Positions 1-9,382 of a stretch of DNA of 64,000 nt are shown piece by piece (the first letter of the stretch is position 1; every line of letters starts with the position of its first letter). Both the position numbers and the translations under genes were made by a program. A model generated the notes under the pieces. The model saw only the letters and a program-made list of their open reading frames with translations, had not been told where the DNA came from and searched no databases. The stretch covers positions 124,001 through 188,000 of the forward strand of contig NZ_AKJN02000002.1 of assembly GCF_000282315.2 (NCBI RefSeq), given 5' to 3'. The DNA is from Pseudomonas sp. GM41(2012) (GTDB taxonomy: Bacteria; Pseudomonadota; Gammaproteobacteria; Pseudomonadales; Pseudomonadaceae).

Positions 1-427
1 AAGCGCAGTAGATGGTGAAGAACACCAGGATCACGACCGCGGAGATGATCCGCAGCAGGCCGCTTTTGTCTTCGAAACGGCTGGAGAAGTAATCCGGCAG
101 GGTCAGCGCATCACCGTTGTGCTCGGTCTGCACGCGCAGACGGCCGGCGACGAACAGCCAGTTCAGGTAAGCACCGATGATCAGACCGATGGCGATCCAG
201 CTTTCGGACAGACCGGACATGTAGATAGCGCCCGGCAGGCCCATCAACAACCAGCCGCTCATGTCGGAGGCGCCGGCGGACAATGCAGTCACGACGCTGC
301 CCAGGCTGCGACCGCCCAGAATGTAGTCAGAAAGGTTGTTGGTGGAGCGATAGGCCATGAAGCCGATCAGCACCATTGCTGCGATGTAGATCACGAACGT
401 GATCAGTGTTGGATTGCTTACGCTCAT
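1..427 (-). CDS. putP: PutP sodium/proline symporter, N-terminal part (cut by window edge)
   Basis: Inner-membrane Na+/proline symporter of the SSS family that imports proline for the PutA pathway. Only the first 142 codons lie in the window; the 3' end is off the left edge. The visible protein starts MSVSNPTLITFVIY and contains the hydrophobic first helix, the family segment around STNNLSDYILGGRSLG (about residues 28-43), the S-A-G-A-S-D-M-S-G-W stretch typical of PutP helix II, and the start of later helices. It is transcribed away from putA, and the 464 bp between them carry GTTGCA operator hexamers, so autogenous repression by PutA is expected. The identification rests on sequence resemblance to PutP and on the divergent putP-putA arrangement. 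Confidence 0.93.
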   Translation of the reverse strand, partial: MSVSNPTLITFVIYIAAMVLIGFMAYRSTNNLSDYILGGRSLGSVVTALSAGASDMSGWLLMGLPGAIYMSGLSESWIAIGLIIGAYLNWLFVAGRLRVQTEHNGDALTLPDYFSSRFEDKSGLLRIISAVVILVFFTIYCA

Positions 428-580
428 TAAGTGATGCCCTGGCTTTGTTTTTATGTAGCGGCAGAGTGTGAAACCGCCGACAAACGACAACGTTTGTTCA
501 GACGACTTCGGGGCCCGCGCATTTATGACTGATGTTTCCCCAGGAAAGCCATCAGCCGGTGCACCTGTCTTTTTTGACCG

Positions 581-833
581 GTTGCACCTTGGGCGCGAAT
601 GCTATTCAACAAAGCAAATAAGGTGCAACCAGTTTCGCGAGAATAAGTTGCACCTAGTCGGATTTACCTGAAAAAGCCCTGTTTTTGCTCCCTTTTAGCG
701 CAGTCTTGGCGGTTTACTAGAAGCAAAAGCACCAAGCAGGAGCGGTACGCTCGTACCGGAATTTATTTCCTGACGAGCTGCGTATTATTCCGACAAAAAA
801 AGGGTTGCACCCGGTTGCACCTCGACGGTTGCA
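581..833. promoter_or_regulatory. putP-putA intergenic control region with six GTTGCA PutA-operator hexamers
   Basis: The 464-bp gap (428-891) has no convincing gene. It contains the hexamer GTTGCA, the known core of the E. coli PutA operator, at 581-586, 647-652, 804-809, 814-819 and 828-833 on the plus strand and at 624-629 on the minus strand. Most copies extend to GGTTGCACC or GTTGCACC. The sites form two clusters, one nearer the middle and one 58-88 bp before the putA start. That arrangement fits the ribbon-helix-helix domain at the PutA N-terminus. Binding itself is inferred. Confidence 0.8.
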
Positions 834-891
834 CGGCTAATCTTGCCGCCAGCTGATGCCACGCGGTCGTGGCAAACATGAGGATAAAAAT

Positions 892-3800
892 ATGGCTACC
901 ACCACCCTTGGGGTCAAACTTGACGACCCGACCCGCGAGCGCCTCAAGGCCGCCGCGACCTCGATTGATCGAACGCCGCACTGGCTGATCAAGCAGGCAA
1001 TTTTCAATTACCTGGAAAAACTCGAGGGTGGTGCAACCCTGACCGAGCTGAGCGGTTTGATCAGCAAAGATGCTGACGACGCCGGCGAAGTCCACGCTGA
1101 CCACGCGCACCAATGCTTCCTCGAATTCGCCGAAAGCATCCTGCCGCAATCGGTCCTGCGCGCTTCGATCACCGCCGCTTACCGTCGCCCTGAGCCGGAA
1201 GTGGTGCCGATGCTGATCGAGCAGGCTCGCCTGCCGATCGCCATGGCCGAAGCCACCAACAAGCTCGCCGCCTCGATTGCCGAAAAACTGCGCAATCAGA
1301 AGAGCGCCGGCGGCCGTGCCGGGATTGTTCAGGGCCTGTTGCAGGAATTTTCCCTGTCGTCCCAGGAAGGCGTGGCGCTGATGTGCCTGGCCGAAGCGCT
1401 GCTGCGTATTCCGGACAAAGGCACCCGTGACGCACTGATCCGCGACAAGATCAGCACCGGCAACTGGCACCCGCACTTGGGTAACAGCCCGTCGCTGTTC
1501 GTCAACGCCGCCACTTGGGGCTTGCTGCTGACCGGCAAACTGGTCGCCACCCACAACGAAGCCGGCCTGACGTCGTCCTTGAGCCGCATCATCGGCAAGA
1601 GCGGCGAGCCGATGATCCGCAAGGGCGTCGACATGGCCATGCGCCTGATGGGCGAGCAGTTCGTGACCGGCGAAACCATCGCCGAAGCCCTGGCCAACGC
1701 CAGCAAGTTCGAAGCCAAAGGCTTCCGCTACTCCTACGACATGCTGGGTGAAGCCGCACTCACCGAGCACGATGCCCAGAAGTACCTGGCCTCGTACGAA
1801 CAAGCCATCCACTCGATCGGCAAAGCGTCTCACGGCCGTGGGATTTATGAAGGTCCGGGCATTTCCATCAAGCTGTCGGCACTGCACCCGCGTTACAGCC
1901 GTGCGCAGTACGAGCGTGTGATGGACGAGTTGTACCCGCGCCTGCTGTCGCTGACCCTGCTTGCCAAGCAATACGACATCGGCCTGAACATCGACGCCGA
2001 AGAAGCCGACCGCCTCGAGCTGTCGCTGGATCTGCTGGAGCGCCTGTGCTTCGAGCCGCAACTGACCGGCTGGAACGGCATCGGTTTTGTGATCCAGGCT
2101 TATCAAAAGCGTTGCCCGTACGTGATCGACTACGTGATTGACCTGGCTCGTCGCAGCCGTCATCGCCTGATGATCCGTCTGGTAAAAGGCGCGTACTGGG
2201 ACAGCGAAATCAAGCGCGCCCAGGTCGAAGGCCTGGAAGGCTACCCGGTCTACACCCGCAAGGTGTACACCGACGTTTCCTACATCGCCTGCGCCCGCAA
2301 ACTGCTGTCGGTGCCGGAAGTCATCTACCCGCAATTCGCCACGCACAACGCCCACACCCTGTCGGCCATTTACCACATCGCCGGTCAGAACTATTACCCC
2401 GGCCAGTACGAGTTCCAGTGCCTGCACGGCATGGGTGAGCCGCTGTACGAACAGGTTGTAGGCAAAGTTTCCGAAGGCAAGCTGAACCGTCCGTGCCGCG
2501 TGTACGCACCGGTCGGTACTCACGAAACACTGCTGGCGTACCTGGTACGTCGTCTGCTGGAAAACGGCGCGAACACCTCGTTCGTCAACCGCATCGCCGA
2601 CCAATCCATTTCGATCCAGGAGCTGGTGGCCGATCCAGTGGCCAGCATCGAGCAGATGGCTACGCTGGAAGGCGGCTTCGGCCTGCCGCACCCGCGTATT
2701 CCGCTGCCGCGTGATCTTTATGGTGCCGAGCGCGCCAACTCCAGCGGCATCGACATGGCCAACGAACATCGTTTGGCTTCGCTGTCCTGCGCCCTGCTGG
2801 CAACCGCTCATAACAACTGGAAAGCCGCGCCGATGCTCGGTTGCGCGTCCAGCACTGAAACCCCTGCGCCAGTCCTGAACCCGTCGGATCTGCGTGACGT
2901 GGTCGGCCATGTGCAGGAAGCGACTGTCGAAGACGTCGATAACGCGATCCAGTGCGCCCTGAACGCTGCACCGATCTGGCAGGCCACTCCGCCCGCCGAA
3001 CGTGCCGCGATTCTGGAACGTGCCGCTGATTTGATGGAAGGCGAGATCCAGCCGCTGATGGGCCTGCTGGCTCGCGAAGCCGGCAAGACCTTCGCCAACG
3101 CCATCGCCGAAGTACGTGAAGCCGTGGACTTCCTGCGTTATTACGCGGTGCAGGCTCGCAACGATTTCACCAACGACGCCCACCGCCCGTTGGGTCCGGT
3201 GGTCTGCATCAGCCCGTGGAACTTCCCGCTGGCGATCTTCAGTGGCCAAGTCGCTGCAGCATTGGCTGCCGGTAACCCGGTACTGGCCAAGCCTGCGGAA
3301 CAAACCCCGCTGGTAGCTGCTCAAGCCGTGCGCTTGCTGCTCGAAGCCGGGATTCCGGAAGGCGTGCTGCAACTGCTGCCGGGCCGTGGCGAAACCGTTG
3401 GCGCGCGTCTGGTCGGTGACGATCGGGTCAAAGGCGTGATGTTCACCGGTTCCACCGAAGTCGCTCGTTTGCTGCAACGCAACGTCGCGGGTCGTCTGGA
3501 TGCACAAGGCCGCCCGATTCCACTGATCGCCGAAACCGGTGGCCAGAACGCGATGATCGTCGACTCCTCGGCACTGACCGAACAAGTTGTGATCGACGTG
3601 GTGTCCTCAGCCTTCGACAGCGCCGGCCAACGTTGCTCGGCACTGCGTGTGCTGTGCTTGCAGGAAGATTCCGCTGACCGTGTCATCGAAATGCTCAAAG
3701 GTGCCATGGCTGAATGCCGTCTCGGCAACCCGGAACGCCTGTCCGTGGACATTGGCCCGGTGATCGACGCCGAAGCCAAGGCCGGTATCGAGAAGCACAT

Positions 3801-4845
3801 CCAGGGCATGCGCGACAAAGGTCGCAGCGTGTACCAGGTGGCAATCGCCAACACCGAAGAAGTCAAACGCGGCACCTTCGTGATGCCGACGCTGATCGAA
3901 CTGGAGAGCTTCGACGAGCTGCAACGGGAGATCTTCGGTCCGGTGCTGCACGTGGTTCGCTACAAGCGCAAAGACATCGATCAGCTGATCGGTCAGATCA
4001 ACGCTTCCGGCTATGGCCTGACACTTGGCGTACACACTCGCATCGACGAGACCATCGCCAAGGTGATCGACAACGTCAACGCGGGTAACGTCTACGTGAA
4101 CCGCAACATCGTCGGTGCTGTGGTCGGCGTGCAACCGTTCGGTGGCGAAGGTTTGTCGGGTACCGGTCCGAAAGCGGGTGGTCCGTTGTACCTGTACCGC
4201 CTGTTGTCGACGCGTCCTACCGATGCAATCGAACAATCCTTCGCTCGTGGTGATGCCATCGCGGCACCGGACGTTCGTCTGCGTGATGCCATGAGCAAAC
4301 CGCTGAAGGCCCTGCAAGCCTGGGCCGACAGCAGCAAGCTCACCGAGCTGAGTACCCTGTGCGTGCAGTTCGCGGCGCAATCGCAAAGCGGGATCACCCG
4401 TCTTCTGGCGGGCCCGACCGGCGAACGCAACAGCTACGCCATTCTGCCGCGAGAACATGTGCTGTGCCTGGCGGAAGTCGAAGGCGATCTGCTGACGCAA
4501 CTGGCGGCGGTATTGGCCGTCGGCGGTTCGGCGGTATGGCCGGAAGCTGAATTGACCAAGGCGTTGTTCGCACGTCTGCCGAAGGAAATTCAGGCGAAGA
4601 TCAAGCTGGTTTCCGACTGGAGCAAGGACGAAGTGCTGTTTGATGCGGTTCTGCATCACGGCCATTCCGATCAGCTGCGTGCGGTCTGCCAGCAAGTGGC
4701 CAAACGTGCTGGTGCGATCGTTGGGGTTCATGGCTTGTCGCAAGGCGAGACCAACATTGCGCTGGAGCGTCTGGTGATTGAGCGGGCGTTGAGCGTTAAC
4801 ACTGCTGCGGCGGGTGGTAATGCCAGTTTGATGACTATCGGCTAA
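892..4845 (+). CDS. putA: PutA trifunctional proline dehydrogenase / P5C dehydrogenase / repressor
   Basis: Oxidises proline to glutamate: FAD-dependent proline dehydrogenase followed by NAD+-dependent P5C dehydrogenase, plus DNA-binding repression of the put genes. Length 1317 residues, the usual size of trifunctional PutA. Residues 1-47 form the ribbon-helix-helix domain (TTTLGVKLDDPTRERLK, then DRTPHWLIKQAIF). The PRODH barrel follows at roughly 260-610 (RLVKGAYWDSEIK, ATHNAHT, FQCLHGMGEPLYEQ). The aldehyde dehydrogenase domain is at about 650-1110, with general base E881 (AETGG) and nucleophile C915 (GQRCSALR). A C-terminal ALDH-like region completes the protein. The start at 892 is chosen over an in-frame ATG at 856 because it gives the conserved N-terminus and has AGG at 881-883 as ribosome-binding site. 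Likely autoregulated through the upstream GTTGCA sites. Confidence 0.97.
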   Translation: MATTTLGVKLDDPTRERLKAAATSIDRTPHWLIKQAIFNYLEKLEGGATLTELSGLISKDADDAGEVHADHAHQCFLEFAESILPQSVLRASITAAYRRPEPEVVPMLIEQARLPIAMAEATNKLAASIAEKLRNQKSAGGRAGIVQGLLQEFSLSSQEGVALMCLAEALLRIPDKGTRDALIRDKISTGNWHPHLGNSPSLFVNAATWGLLLTGKLVATHNEAGLTSSLSRIIGKSGEPMIRKGVDMAMRLMGEQFVTGETIAEALANASKFEAKGFRYSYDMLGEAALTEHDAQKYLASYEQAIHSIGKASHGRGIYEGPGISIKLSALHPRYSRAQYERVMDELYPRLLSLTLLAKQYDIGLNIDAEEADRLELSLDLLERLCFEPQLTGWNGIGFVIQAYQKRCPYVIDYVIDLARRSRHRLMIRLVKGAYWDSEIKRAQVEGLEGYPVYTRKVYTDVSYIACARKLLSVPEVIYPQFATHNAHTLSAIYHIAGQNYYPGQYEFQCLHGMGEPLYEQVVGKVSEGKLNRPCRVYAPVGTHETLLAYLVRRLLENGANTSFVNRIADQSISIQELVADPVASIEQMATLEGGFGLPHPRIPLPRDLYGAERANSSGIDMANEHRLASLSCALLATAHNNWKAAPMLGCASSTETPAPVLNPSDLRDVVGHVQEATVEDVDNAIQCALNAAPIWQATPPAERAAILERAADLMEGEIQPLMGLLAREAGKTFANAIAEVREAVDFLRYYAVQARNDFTNDAHRPLGPVVCISPWNFPLAIFSGQVAAALAAGNPVLAKPAEQTPLVAAQAVRLLLEAGIPEGVLQLLPGRGETVGARLVGDDRVKGVMFTGSTEVARLLQRNVAGRLDAQGRPIPLIAETGGQNAMIVDSSALTEQVVIDVVSSAFDSAGQRCSALRVLCLQEDSADRVIEMLKGAMAECRLGNPERLSVDIGPVIDAEAKAGIEKHIQGMRDKGRSVYQVAIANTEEVKRGTFVMPTLIELESFDELQREIFGPVLHVVRYKRKDIDQLIGQINASGYGLTLGVHTRIDETIAKVIDNVNAGNVYVNRNIVGAVVGVQPFGGEGLSGTGPKAGGPLYLYRLLSTRPTDAIEQSFARGDAIAAPDVRLRDAMSKPLKALQAWADSSKLTELSTLCVQFAAQSQSGITRLLAGPTGERNSYAILPREHVLCLAEVEGDLLTQLAAVLAVGGSAVWPEAELTKALFARLPKEIQAKIKLVSDWSKDEVLFDAVLHHGHSDQLRAVCQQVAKRAGAIVGVHGLSQGETNIALERLVIERALSVNTAAAGGNASLMTIG

Positions 4846-4896
4846 ACCGCAATTCCACCGGGCGCCCGCAATGGACGCCCGGTATGCAATATCCCC

Positions 4897-4986
4897 TGTG
4901 GGAGCGAGCCTGCTCGCGATAGCGGTATGTCATCCGACATCTGTATTGGATGACATACCGCTATCGCGAGCAGGCTCGCTCCCACA
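4897..4986. repeat. REPIN: perfect inverted REP pair
   Basis: Two 39-nt arms (4897-4935 and 4948-4986) are exact reverse complements around a 12-nt loop. Each outer arm begins TGTGGGAGCGAGCCTGCTCG, the GTGGGAGC REP family of fluorescent pseudomonads. It lies 52 bp after the putA stop, where the hairpin could also protect or terminate the putA transcript. The rest of the 247-bp gap shows nothing else. Confidence 0.93.
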
Positions 4987-5092
4987 TTTGATTAGCGGTG
5001 CCCGCACCACACCATCACGCTCATCAATCATCCTGTTCACCCCGCCCTCCCCACGCCTAGACTCGGTCCATCCCAAAAAAAGGTAGGCCGCC

Positions 5093-6895
5093 ATGTCCGA
5101 GACGTTGCTCAGTTCCCGCAATCTGGCTTTCGAGCTGTATGAAGTCCTTGATGCCGAGGGCCTGACCCAGCGTGAGCGTTTCGCCGAGCACAACCGCGAG
5201 ACCTTCGACGCCGCCATCGGCACCGCCCGCACCATCGCCGAGAAGTTCTTTGCCCCGCACAATCGCAAGGGTGACGAGAATGAGCCGCGCTATGAGGACG
5301 GTCAGGCGATTCTGATTCCGGAAGTGAAACCGGCGGTGGATGCCTTCCTCGAAGCCGGTTTCCTCAACGCTGCGCGCAGTTTCGATGCGGGTGGCATGCA
5401 ACTTCCTACGCTGTTGTCCCAAGCCTGCTTCGCACATTTTCAATCAGCCAACGCGGCGTCGACCTCTTATCCGTTCCTGACCATGGGCGCGGCGAACCTG
5501 ATCGAAAGTTTCGGCACCGAGGAGCAGAAACAGCGCTTCCTGCAACCGATGATCGACGGTCGCTTCTTTGGCACCATGGCGCTGACCGAACCGCATGCCG
5601 GCTCGTCGCTGTCGGATATTCGTACCCGCGCAGAGCCTGCGTCTGACGGCACGTATCGACTCAAGGGCAACAAGATCTTTATCTCTGGCGGTGATCATCC
5701 GCTGTCGGAAAACATCGTGCACATGGTGCTGGCCAAGCTGCCGGATGCACCGGCCGGAGTGAAAGGGATTTCGCTGTTCATCGTGCCCAAGTTTCTGGTC
5801 AACGATGACGGCAGCCTGGGCAAACGCAACGATGTGTTGCTGGCGGGGCTGTTCCACAAGATGGGCTGGCGCGGCACCACCTCCACCGCGCTGAACTTCG
5901 GCGATAACGGCGAGTGTGTCGGCTACCTGGTGGGCAAGCCTCATCATGGCTTGAGCTACATGTTCCAGATGATGAACGAGGCGCGGATCGGCGTCGGCAT
6001 GGGCGCGGTGATGCTCGGTTACGCCGGTTATCTGTATTCCCTGGAATACGCCCGCGAACGTCCGCAAGGTCGCGTGCCGGACAGCAAGGACCCGAACACC
6101 GCACCGGTGGCGATCATTCAGCACGCCGACGTCAAACGCATGTTGCTGACCCAGAAAGCTTACGTCGAAGGATCGTTCGACCTGGGGTTGTACGCGGCGC
6201 GGTTGTTTGACGACACCACGACCCTTGAGACTGAAGCCGAGCGCAAACAGGCCCATGAACTGCTGGATTTGCTGACGCCGATCGTCAAATCCTGGCCGTC
6301 GGAGTTTTGCCTGAAGGCCAACGAACTGGCGATCCAGATACTCGGCGGCCATGGCTACACCCGCGAATACCCGGTGGAGCAGTATTACCGCGACAACCGC
6401 CTGAACCCGATTCATGAAGGGACTCACGGCATTCAATCGCTGGACTTGCTGGGCCGCAAACTGGCGCAGAACGGTGGTGCGGGGCTCAAGCAATTGATCC
6501 GTCTGATTGCCGATACCGCCGAGCGTGCGCAGGCTTATGAATCGTTAACCGCGCTGCGTGAGCCGCTGGAGAAATTGGTGGCGCGTCTGCAAACGGTGAC
6601 CATTGGCCTGCTGACGGATTTGGCGCAAGGCAAGGTTAATAGCAGCCTGGCGAACTCGGCGCTGTACCTGAAAGTGTTCGGGCACACGGTGATTGGCTGG
6701 CGCTGGCTGGAGCAGGCGATTCGCGCGGAGGAGGGGTTGGCCAAAGGGAATGCGGCGGATGTGAGCTTCTATAAAGGCAAGCTGCAGGCGGCGCGGTATT
6801 TCCTGACGTGGGAAGTGCCGGGTTGCCACCATGAATTGGCGATTCTTGAGGCGCGGGATGATGTGTGCCTGAGCATGCAGGATGAGTGGTTCTGA
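5093..6895 (+). CDS. acyl-CoA dehydrogenase, 600-residue FadE-like family
   Basis: FAD-dependent enzyme that introduces the alpha-beta double bond in acyl-CoA substrates and passes electrons to ETF. The 600 residues exceed the roughly 380 of short classical members and match the long family with an extra C-terminal domain. Visible signatures are the FAD/substrate loop FGTMALTEPHAGSSLSD (about residues 162-178) and LGGHGYTREYPVEQYYRD, then IHEGTHGIQ with the probable catalytic base E442. After about residue 465 comes the long-family C-terminal domain. Its position before the antiporter-mscK-selO block matches an acyl-CoA dehydrogenase at that place in P. aeruginosa. The chain-length specificity cannot be read from the sequence. 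A REPIN precedes the gene and REP arms follow it, so it is probably monocistronic. Confidence 0.92.
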   Translation: MSETLLSSRNLAFELYEVLDAEGLTQRERFAEHNRETFDAAIGTARTIAEKFFAPHNRKGDENEPRYEDGQAILIPEVKPAVDAFLEAGFLNAARSFDAGGMQLPTLLSQACFAHFQSANAASTSYPFLTMGAANLIESFGTEEQKQRFLQPMIDGRFFGTMALTEPHAGSSLSDIRTRAEPASDGTYRLKGNKIFISGGDHPLSENIVHMVLAKLPDAPAGVKGISLFIVPKFLVNDDGSLGKRNDVLLAGLFHKMGWRGTTSTALNFGDNGECVGYLVGKPHHGLSYMFQMMNEARIGVGMGAVMLGYAGYLYSLEYARERPQGRVPDSKDPNTAPVAIIQHADVKRMLLTQKAYVEGSFDLGLYAARLFDDTTTLETEAERKQAHELLDLLTPIVKSWPSEFCLKANELAIQILGGHGYTREYPVEQYYRDNRLNPIHEGTHGIQSLDLLGRKLAQNGGAGLKQLIRLIADTAERAQAYESLTALREPLEKLVARLQTVTIGLLTDLAQGKVNSSLANSALYLKVFGHTVIGWRWLEQAIRAEEGLAKGNAADVSFYKGKLQAARYFLTWEVPGCHHELAILEARDDVCLSMQDEWF

Positions 6896-6923
6896 TTAGA
6901 ACCCTGTGGCGTCGCTGAAATCC

Positions 6924-7017
6924 AATCGCGGGCAAGCCCGCTCCCACAAGGATCTCTGTTGTTCACAGATAATGTGTCCAACACAAAAATCCTGTGGGAG
7001 CGGGCTTGCCCGCGATT
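6924..7017. repeat. inverted REP pair (GTGGGAGCGGGC subtype)
   Basis: The arm at 6924-6948 (ending GCTCCCACA) and the arm at 6993-7017 (starting TGTGGGAGCGGGCTTGCCCG) are inverted copies about 44 bp apart. They lie between the convergent acyl-CoA dehydrogenase and chemoreceptor genes and may serve as a bidirectional transcript end. Confidence 0.88.
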
Positions 7018-7041
7018 GCGTCAGCACTGCCGTCGCATTTT

Positions 7042-8979
7042 TCAGGTGAGTTTGAAGCTACCCATCTGCCGCGCCAGATCATCGGCCAACCGCTGCAACG
7101 TCTGACAATCCTCACGACAAGCCCTGACCTCCCCGGCGGTTGCACGGGCCAAATCAGAAATCCCCTGCACGTTCCGGTTGATCTCCTCCGTCACCGCCGA
7201 CTGCTCTTCCGTCGCCGCCGCCACCTGATGGTTCATGTCGCTGATGCGCTCCACCTGCCCGGTAATCGCCGTCAACGACACCCCGGTGCGCTGGCTCGAC
7301 TCGACGCCCGTGCCGGTCGCCGCTTGCCCGGAATGCATCGACGACACCGCGTTCTCCGCACCTTGCTTGAGGCTGCCAATCATCTGCTGAATCTCATCAG
7401 TCGACGACTGCGTGCGCCGCGCCAACGTCCGCACCTCATCCGCGACGACCGCAAACCCACGCCCCATGTCCCCGGCCCGCGCCGCTTCGATGGCCGCGTT
7501 GAGCGCGAGCAAATTGGTCTGCTCGGAAATCCCGCGAATCACTGCCAACACCTGATCGATGGAGGCCACCTGATGGGCCAACTCGCCCACCGCACTGGCA
7601 GCGAGGCCAATCTCATCGGACATGCTTTCAATATGCCGGATCGACCCGCCCACCACTTCCCGCGCCTGCATCGCCTCATCCCGGGCAGTTTGTGAAGCCA
7701 CCGCTGCATTGCCGGCGTTCTGCGCGATTTCCTGCACGGTCAGGCCCATTTCGTGGACGGCGGTGGCGACCATGTCGGTCATTTCCTGCTGGCGGCCGGA
7801 GCGTTCGGCGGTGTTGTCCACCACCCGCGCCACCTGGCCGACGGCCGTGCGTAAACGCTCGCTGGTGGTCAGCACTTCGCCGATCATGTCGCGCTGGCTT
7901 TCCAGGAATCGATTGAAGCCGCGAGCCAGGTCACCCAGTTCATCAGCGCGACTGGAATCTAACCTGTGGGTCAAATCTCCACCACCGCTACCGATGGCTA
8001 CCAGCGCCGCTGTTACCTGACGGATCGGCCGCACCAATCCACGGGCCAACAACACCACCAGCATCAGGCAAACCAGCGCCACCGCCAGGCCGATGCCGCT
8101 GCTCATCCACATCGCGCGGCGGGCTTCGGCGTAGATCTGCGACTGTGGCACTTCGGCCACCAGGGTCCAGCCCAAGTCCCGCAACGGCAGGCTCAATGCC
8201 AGGAAATCTTCGCCATCGCGATCGAAGCTGCTGTGGGTGGCAGCTTGTTGGCCCATGACGGCTTGCGCTGCCGGGGCGCCAATCTGCTCGGCCAAGGAGC
8301 GTTTGCCGCTGAACTGCGCTTCGGGGTGAACCTGGATCAAACCGTCGGAACGCACGAGATAGACCTTGCCGCGCTCACCGAAGTTGAAATTGTGGATCAG
8401 CTCCGACAGCTCTTTCATGCTCAGGCCAAGTCCGGCAACGCCCACGACTTTGCCGGCCTGCTCGACCTTGAGGTCGATGAACAGCGCCAACTCTCCGGTC
8501 GCGGTGTCATTGTCGATATTGAGGGTGCGCGGCTGATTGCTGTCGAGAAACGAATAGAACCAGGCGTCTTTGGGGTTGGAACGGCTGAGGGTCCGGTCCA
8601 GGCCTTTTTCCGTGAAGTAGTGGTTTGAAGCAGTGCCGACGATCAACGCGGTAAAGGCTTTGTGCTCGGCGCGGATGCCTTCCAGATACTCCACGAACGT
8701 GGCGGTCTGGGCACTGTTTTCACCCCCGGCCAGCCAGTCGCGCACCATGCTATTGCTGGCGATGTCTTTGGCGGCGGTGAGGGGTTGAACGAGGATTCGC
8801 TCGATGTCGTTGCGCATCGCTTCGATGCTCGACGGCAGCGCTTGTTCGACCAGATAGCGCTCGGCGAGACGGTTGACCACGAGGGTATAAATGCCAACCA
8901 CGATCAGAATACTGACCAGCAGGGCGGTGCCCATGCTCAGGATCAACTGCCATTGAATACTGCGTCGCCAGAACTGCAT
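7042..8979 (-). CDS. methyl-accepting chemotaxis protein with periplasmic double-Cache-type sensor
   Basis: Membrane chemoreceptor of 645 residues. A short cytoplasmic N-terminus ([14 protein letters not shown]) and TM1 (about 13-33) lead to a roughly 250-residue periplasmic domain. That domain has dCache features: a WFYSFL segment, then a membrane-proximal half with [10 protein letters not shown] and the [17 protein letters not shown] stretch. TM2 is near residues 290-310, followed by HAMP ([19 protein letters not shown]) and the signalling hairpin tip [18 protein letters not shown] with [19 protein letters not shown]. There is no C-terminal CheR-binding pentapeptide; the protein ends in FKLT. 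I place the start at 8979 because the longer reading frame adds non-family sequence, and GGGGGTGC precedes this ATG. The ligand is unknown; the amino-acid-binding Cache motif is not clearly present. Confidence 0.93.
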   Translation of the reverse strand: MQFWRRSIQWQLILSMGTALLVSILIVVGIYTLVVNRLAERYLVEQALPSSIEAMRNDIERILVQPLTAAKDIASNSMVRDWLAGGENSAQTATFVEYLEGIRAEHKAFTALIVGTASNHYFTEKGLDRTLSRSNPKDAWFYSFLDSNQPRTLNIDNDTATGELALFIDLKVEQAGKVVGVAGLGLSMKELSELIHNFNFGERGKVYLVRSDGLIQVHPEAQFSGKRSLAEQIGAPAAQAVMGQQAATHSSFDRDGEDFLALSLPLRDLGWTLVAEVPQSQIYAEARRAMWMSSGIGLAVALVCLMLVVLLARGLVRPIRQVTAALVAIGSGGGDLTHRLDSSRADELGDLARGFNRFLESQRDMIGEVLTTSERLRTAVGQVARVVDNTAERSGRQQEMTDMVATAVHEMGLTVQEIAQNAGNAAVASQTARDEAMQAREVVGGSIRHIESMSDEIGLAASAVGELAHQVASIDQVLAVIRGISEQTNLLALNAAIEAARAGDMGRGFAVVADEVRTLARRTQSSTDEIQQMIGSLKQGAENAVSSMHSGQAATGTGVESSQRTGVSLTAITGQVERISDMNHQVAAATEEQSAVTEEINRNVQGISDLARATAGEVRACREDCQTLQRLADDLARQMGSFKLT

Positions 8980-8988
8980 GGAGCACCC

Positions 8989-9063
8989 CCAAAGAATAAG
9001 AGGCTGAAACACTGCAACAGCCGTGCCGATTGTATACAACGCAAACGACAATTTATTCTTTGG
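8989..9063. promoter_or_regulatory. candidate operator region of the chemoreceptor: TTGTATACAA palindrome inside 11-bp inverted repeats
   Basis: CCAAAGAATAA (8989-8999) is repeated exactly inverted as TTATTCTTTGG (9053-9063). The enclosed 53 bp contain the perfect palindrome TTGTATACAA (9030-9039), which resembles operators bound by some GntR/FadR-type regulators. It lies within 85 bp of the chemoreceptor start at 8979. The regulatory role is inferred from symmetry only. Confidence 0.4.
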
Positions 9064-9079
9064 TTGTGCGCAAAGCCGA

Positions 9080-9382
9080 TCAGGCCTGATTGATCGTCTT
9101 GGAGATCACTTCAACCGTGGCGCTGACTTGCTCTTGGTAACGGTCGAGTTCCTGCTTGTGCTGTTTCTGCATTTCGATCTGCTGGGAGCACAGATTCATC
9201 GCGGCCAATACCAGCAAGCGGTCACCGATCAGCGTCGGGTACTTCCTTTTGGTGTCGGCCAAGGCAGCCTTCAGCATTAACGCGGCGTCCAGCAGGGTTT
9301 GCTCTTCCCCGGCCGGCGCCTTGATCGAATAGTCCTCCCCCAGGATCGAGACGACTTTTACCCCTGCGGCGCCGTGATTCAT
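9080..9382 (-). CDS. zapA: ZapA-like cell division protein (divergent copy)
   Basis: Small cytoplasmic protein of 100 residues. ZapA proteins bundle FtsZ filaments at the division site. The N-terminal part ([16 protein letters not shown]) gives the ZapA beta-alpha-beta fold. [20 protein letters not shown] matches the family motif with the conserved G-D-R/hydrophobic segment, and a C-terminal helix (residues about 60-100) fits the coiled coil. ATGA overlap with the preceding zapB-like gene makes a two-gene unit. The canonical pseudomonad zapA sits beside ssrS (6S RNA) and the 5-formyl-THF cyclo-ligase gene; neither is here. This may therefore be a second, diverged ZapA rather than the main one. 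Confidence 0.8.
   Translation of the reverse strand: MNHGAAGVKVVSILGEDYSIKAPAGEEQTLLDAALMLKAALADTKRKYPTLIGDRLLVLAAMNLCSQQIEMQKQHKQELDRYQEQVSATVEVISKTINQA

Noticed and set aside
763..3585. 940-codon open frame antisense to putA
   Set aside because: A shadow of high-G+C codon bias opposite a fully conserved putA; no family features and a low-complexity Q/R/H-rich translation.
4871..5086. 71-codon frame spanning the REPIN after putA
   Set aside because: Most of its length is translated REP palindrome; no ribosome-binding site and no similarity.
8980..9080. Possible 6S RNA gene downstream of zapA, as in the usual pseudomonad order
   Set aside because: The gap is only 100 bp and shows no 6S-like bubble and stems; a chemoreceptor follows instead of the cyclo-ligase gene.
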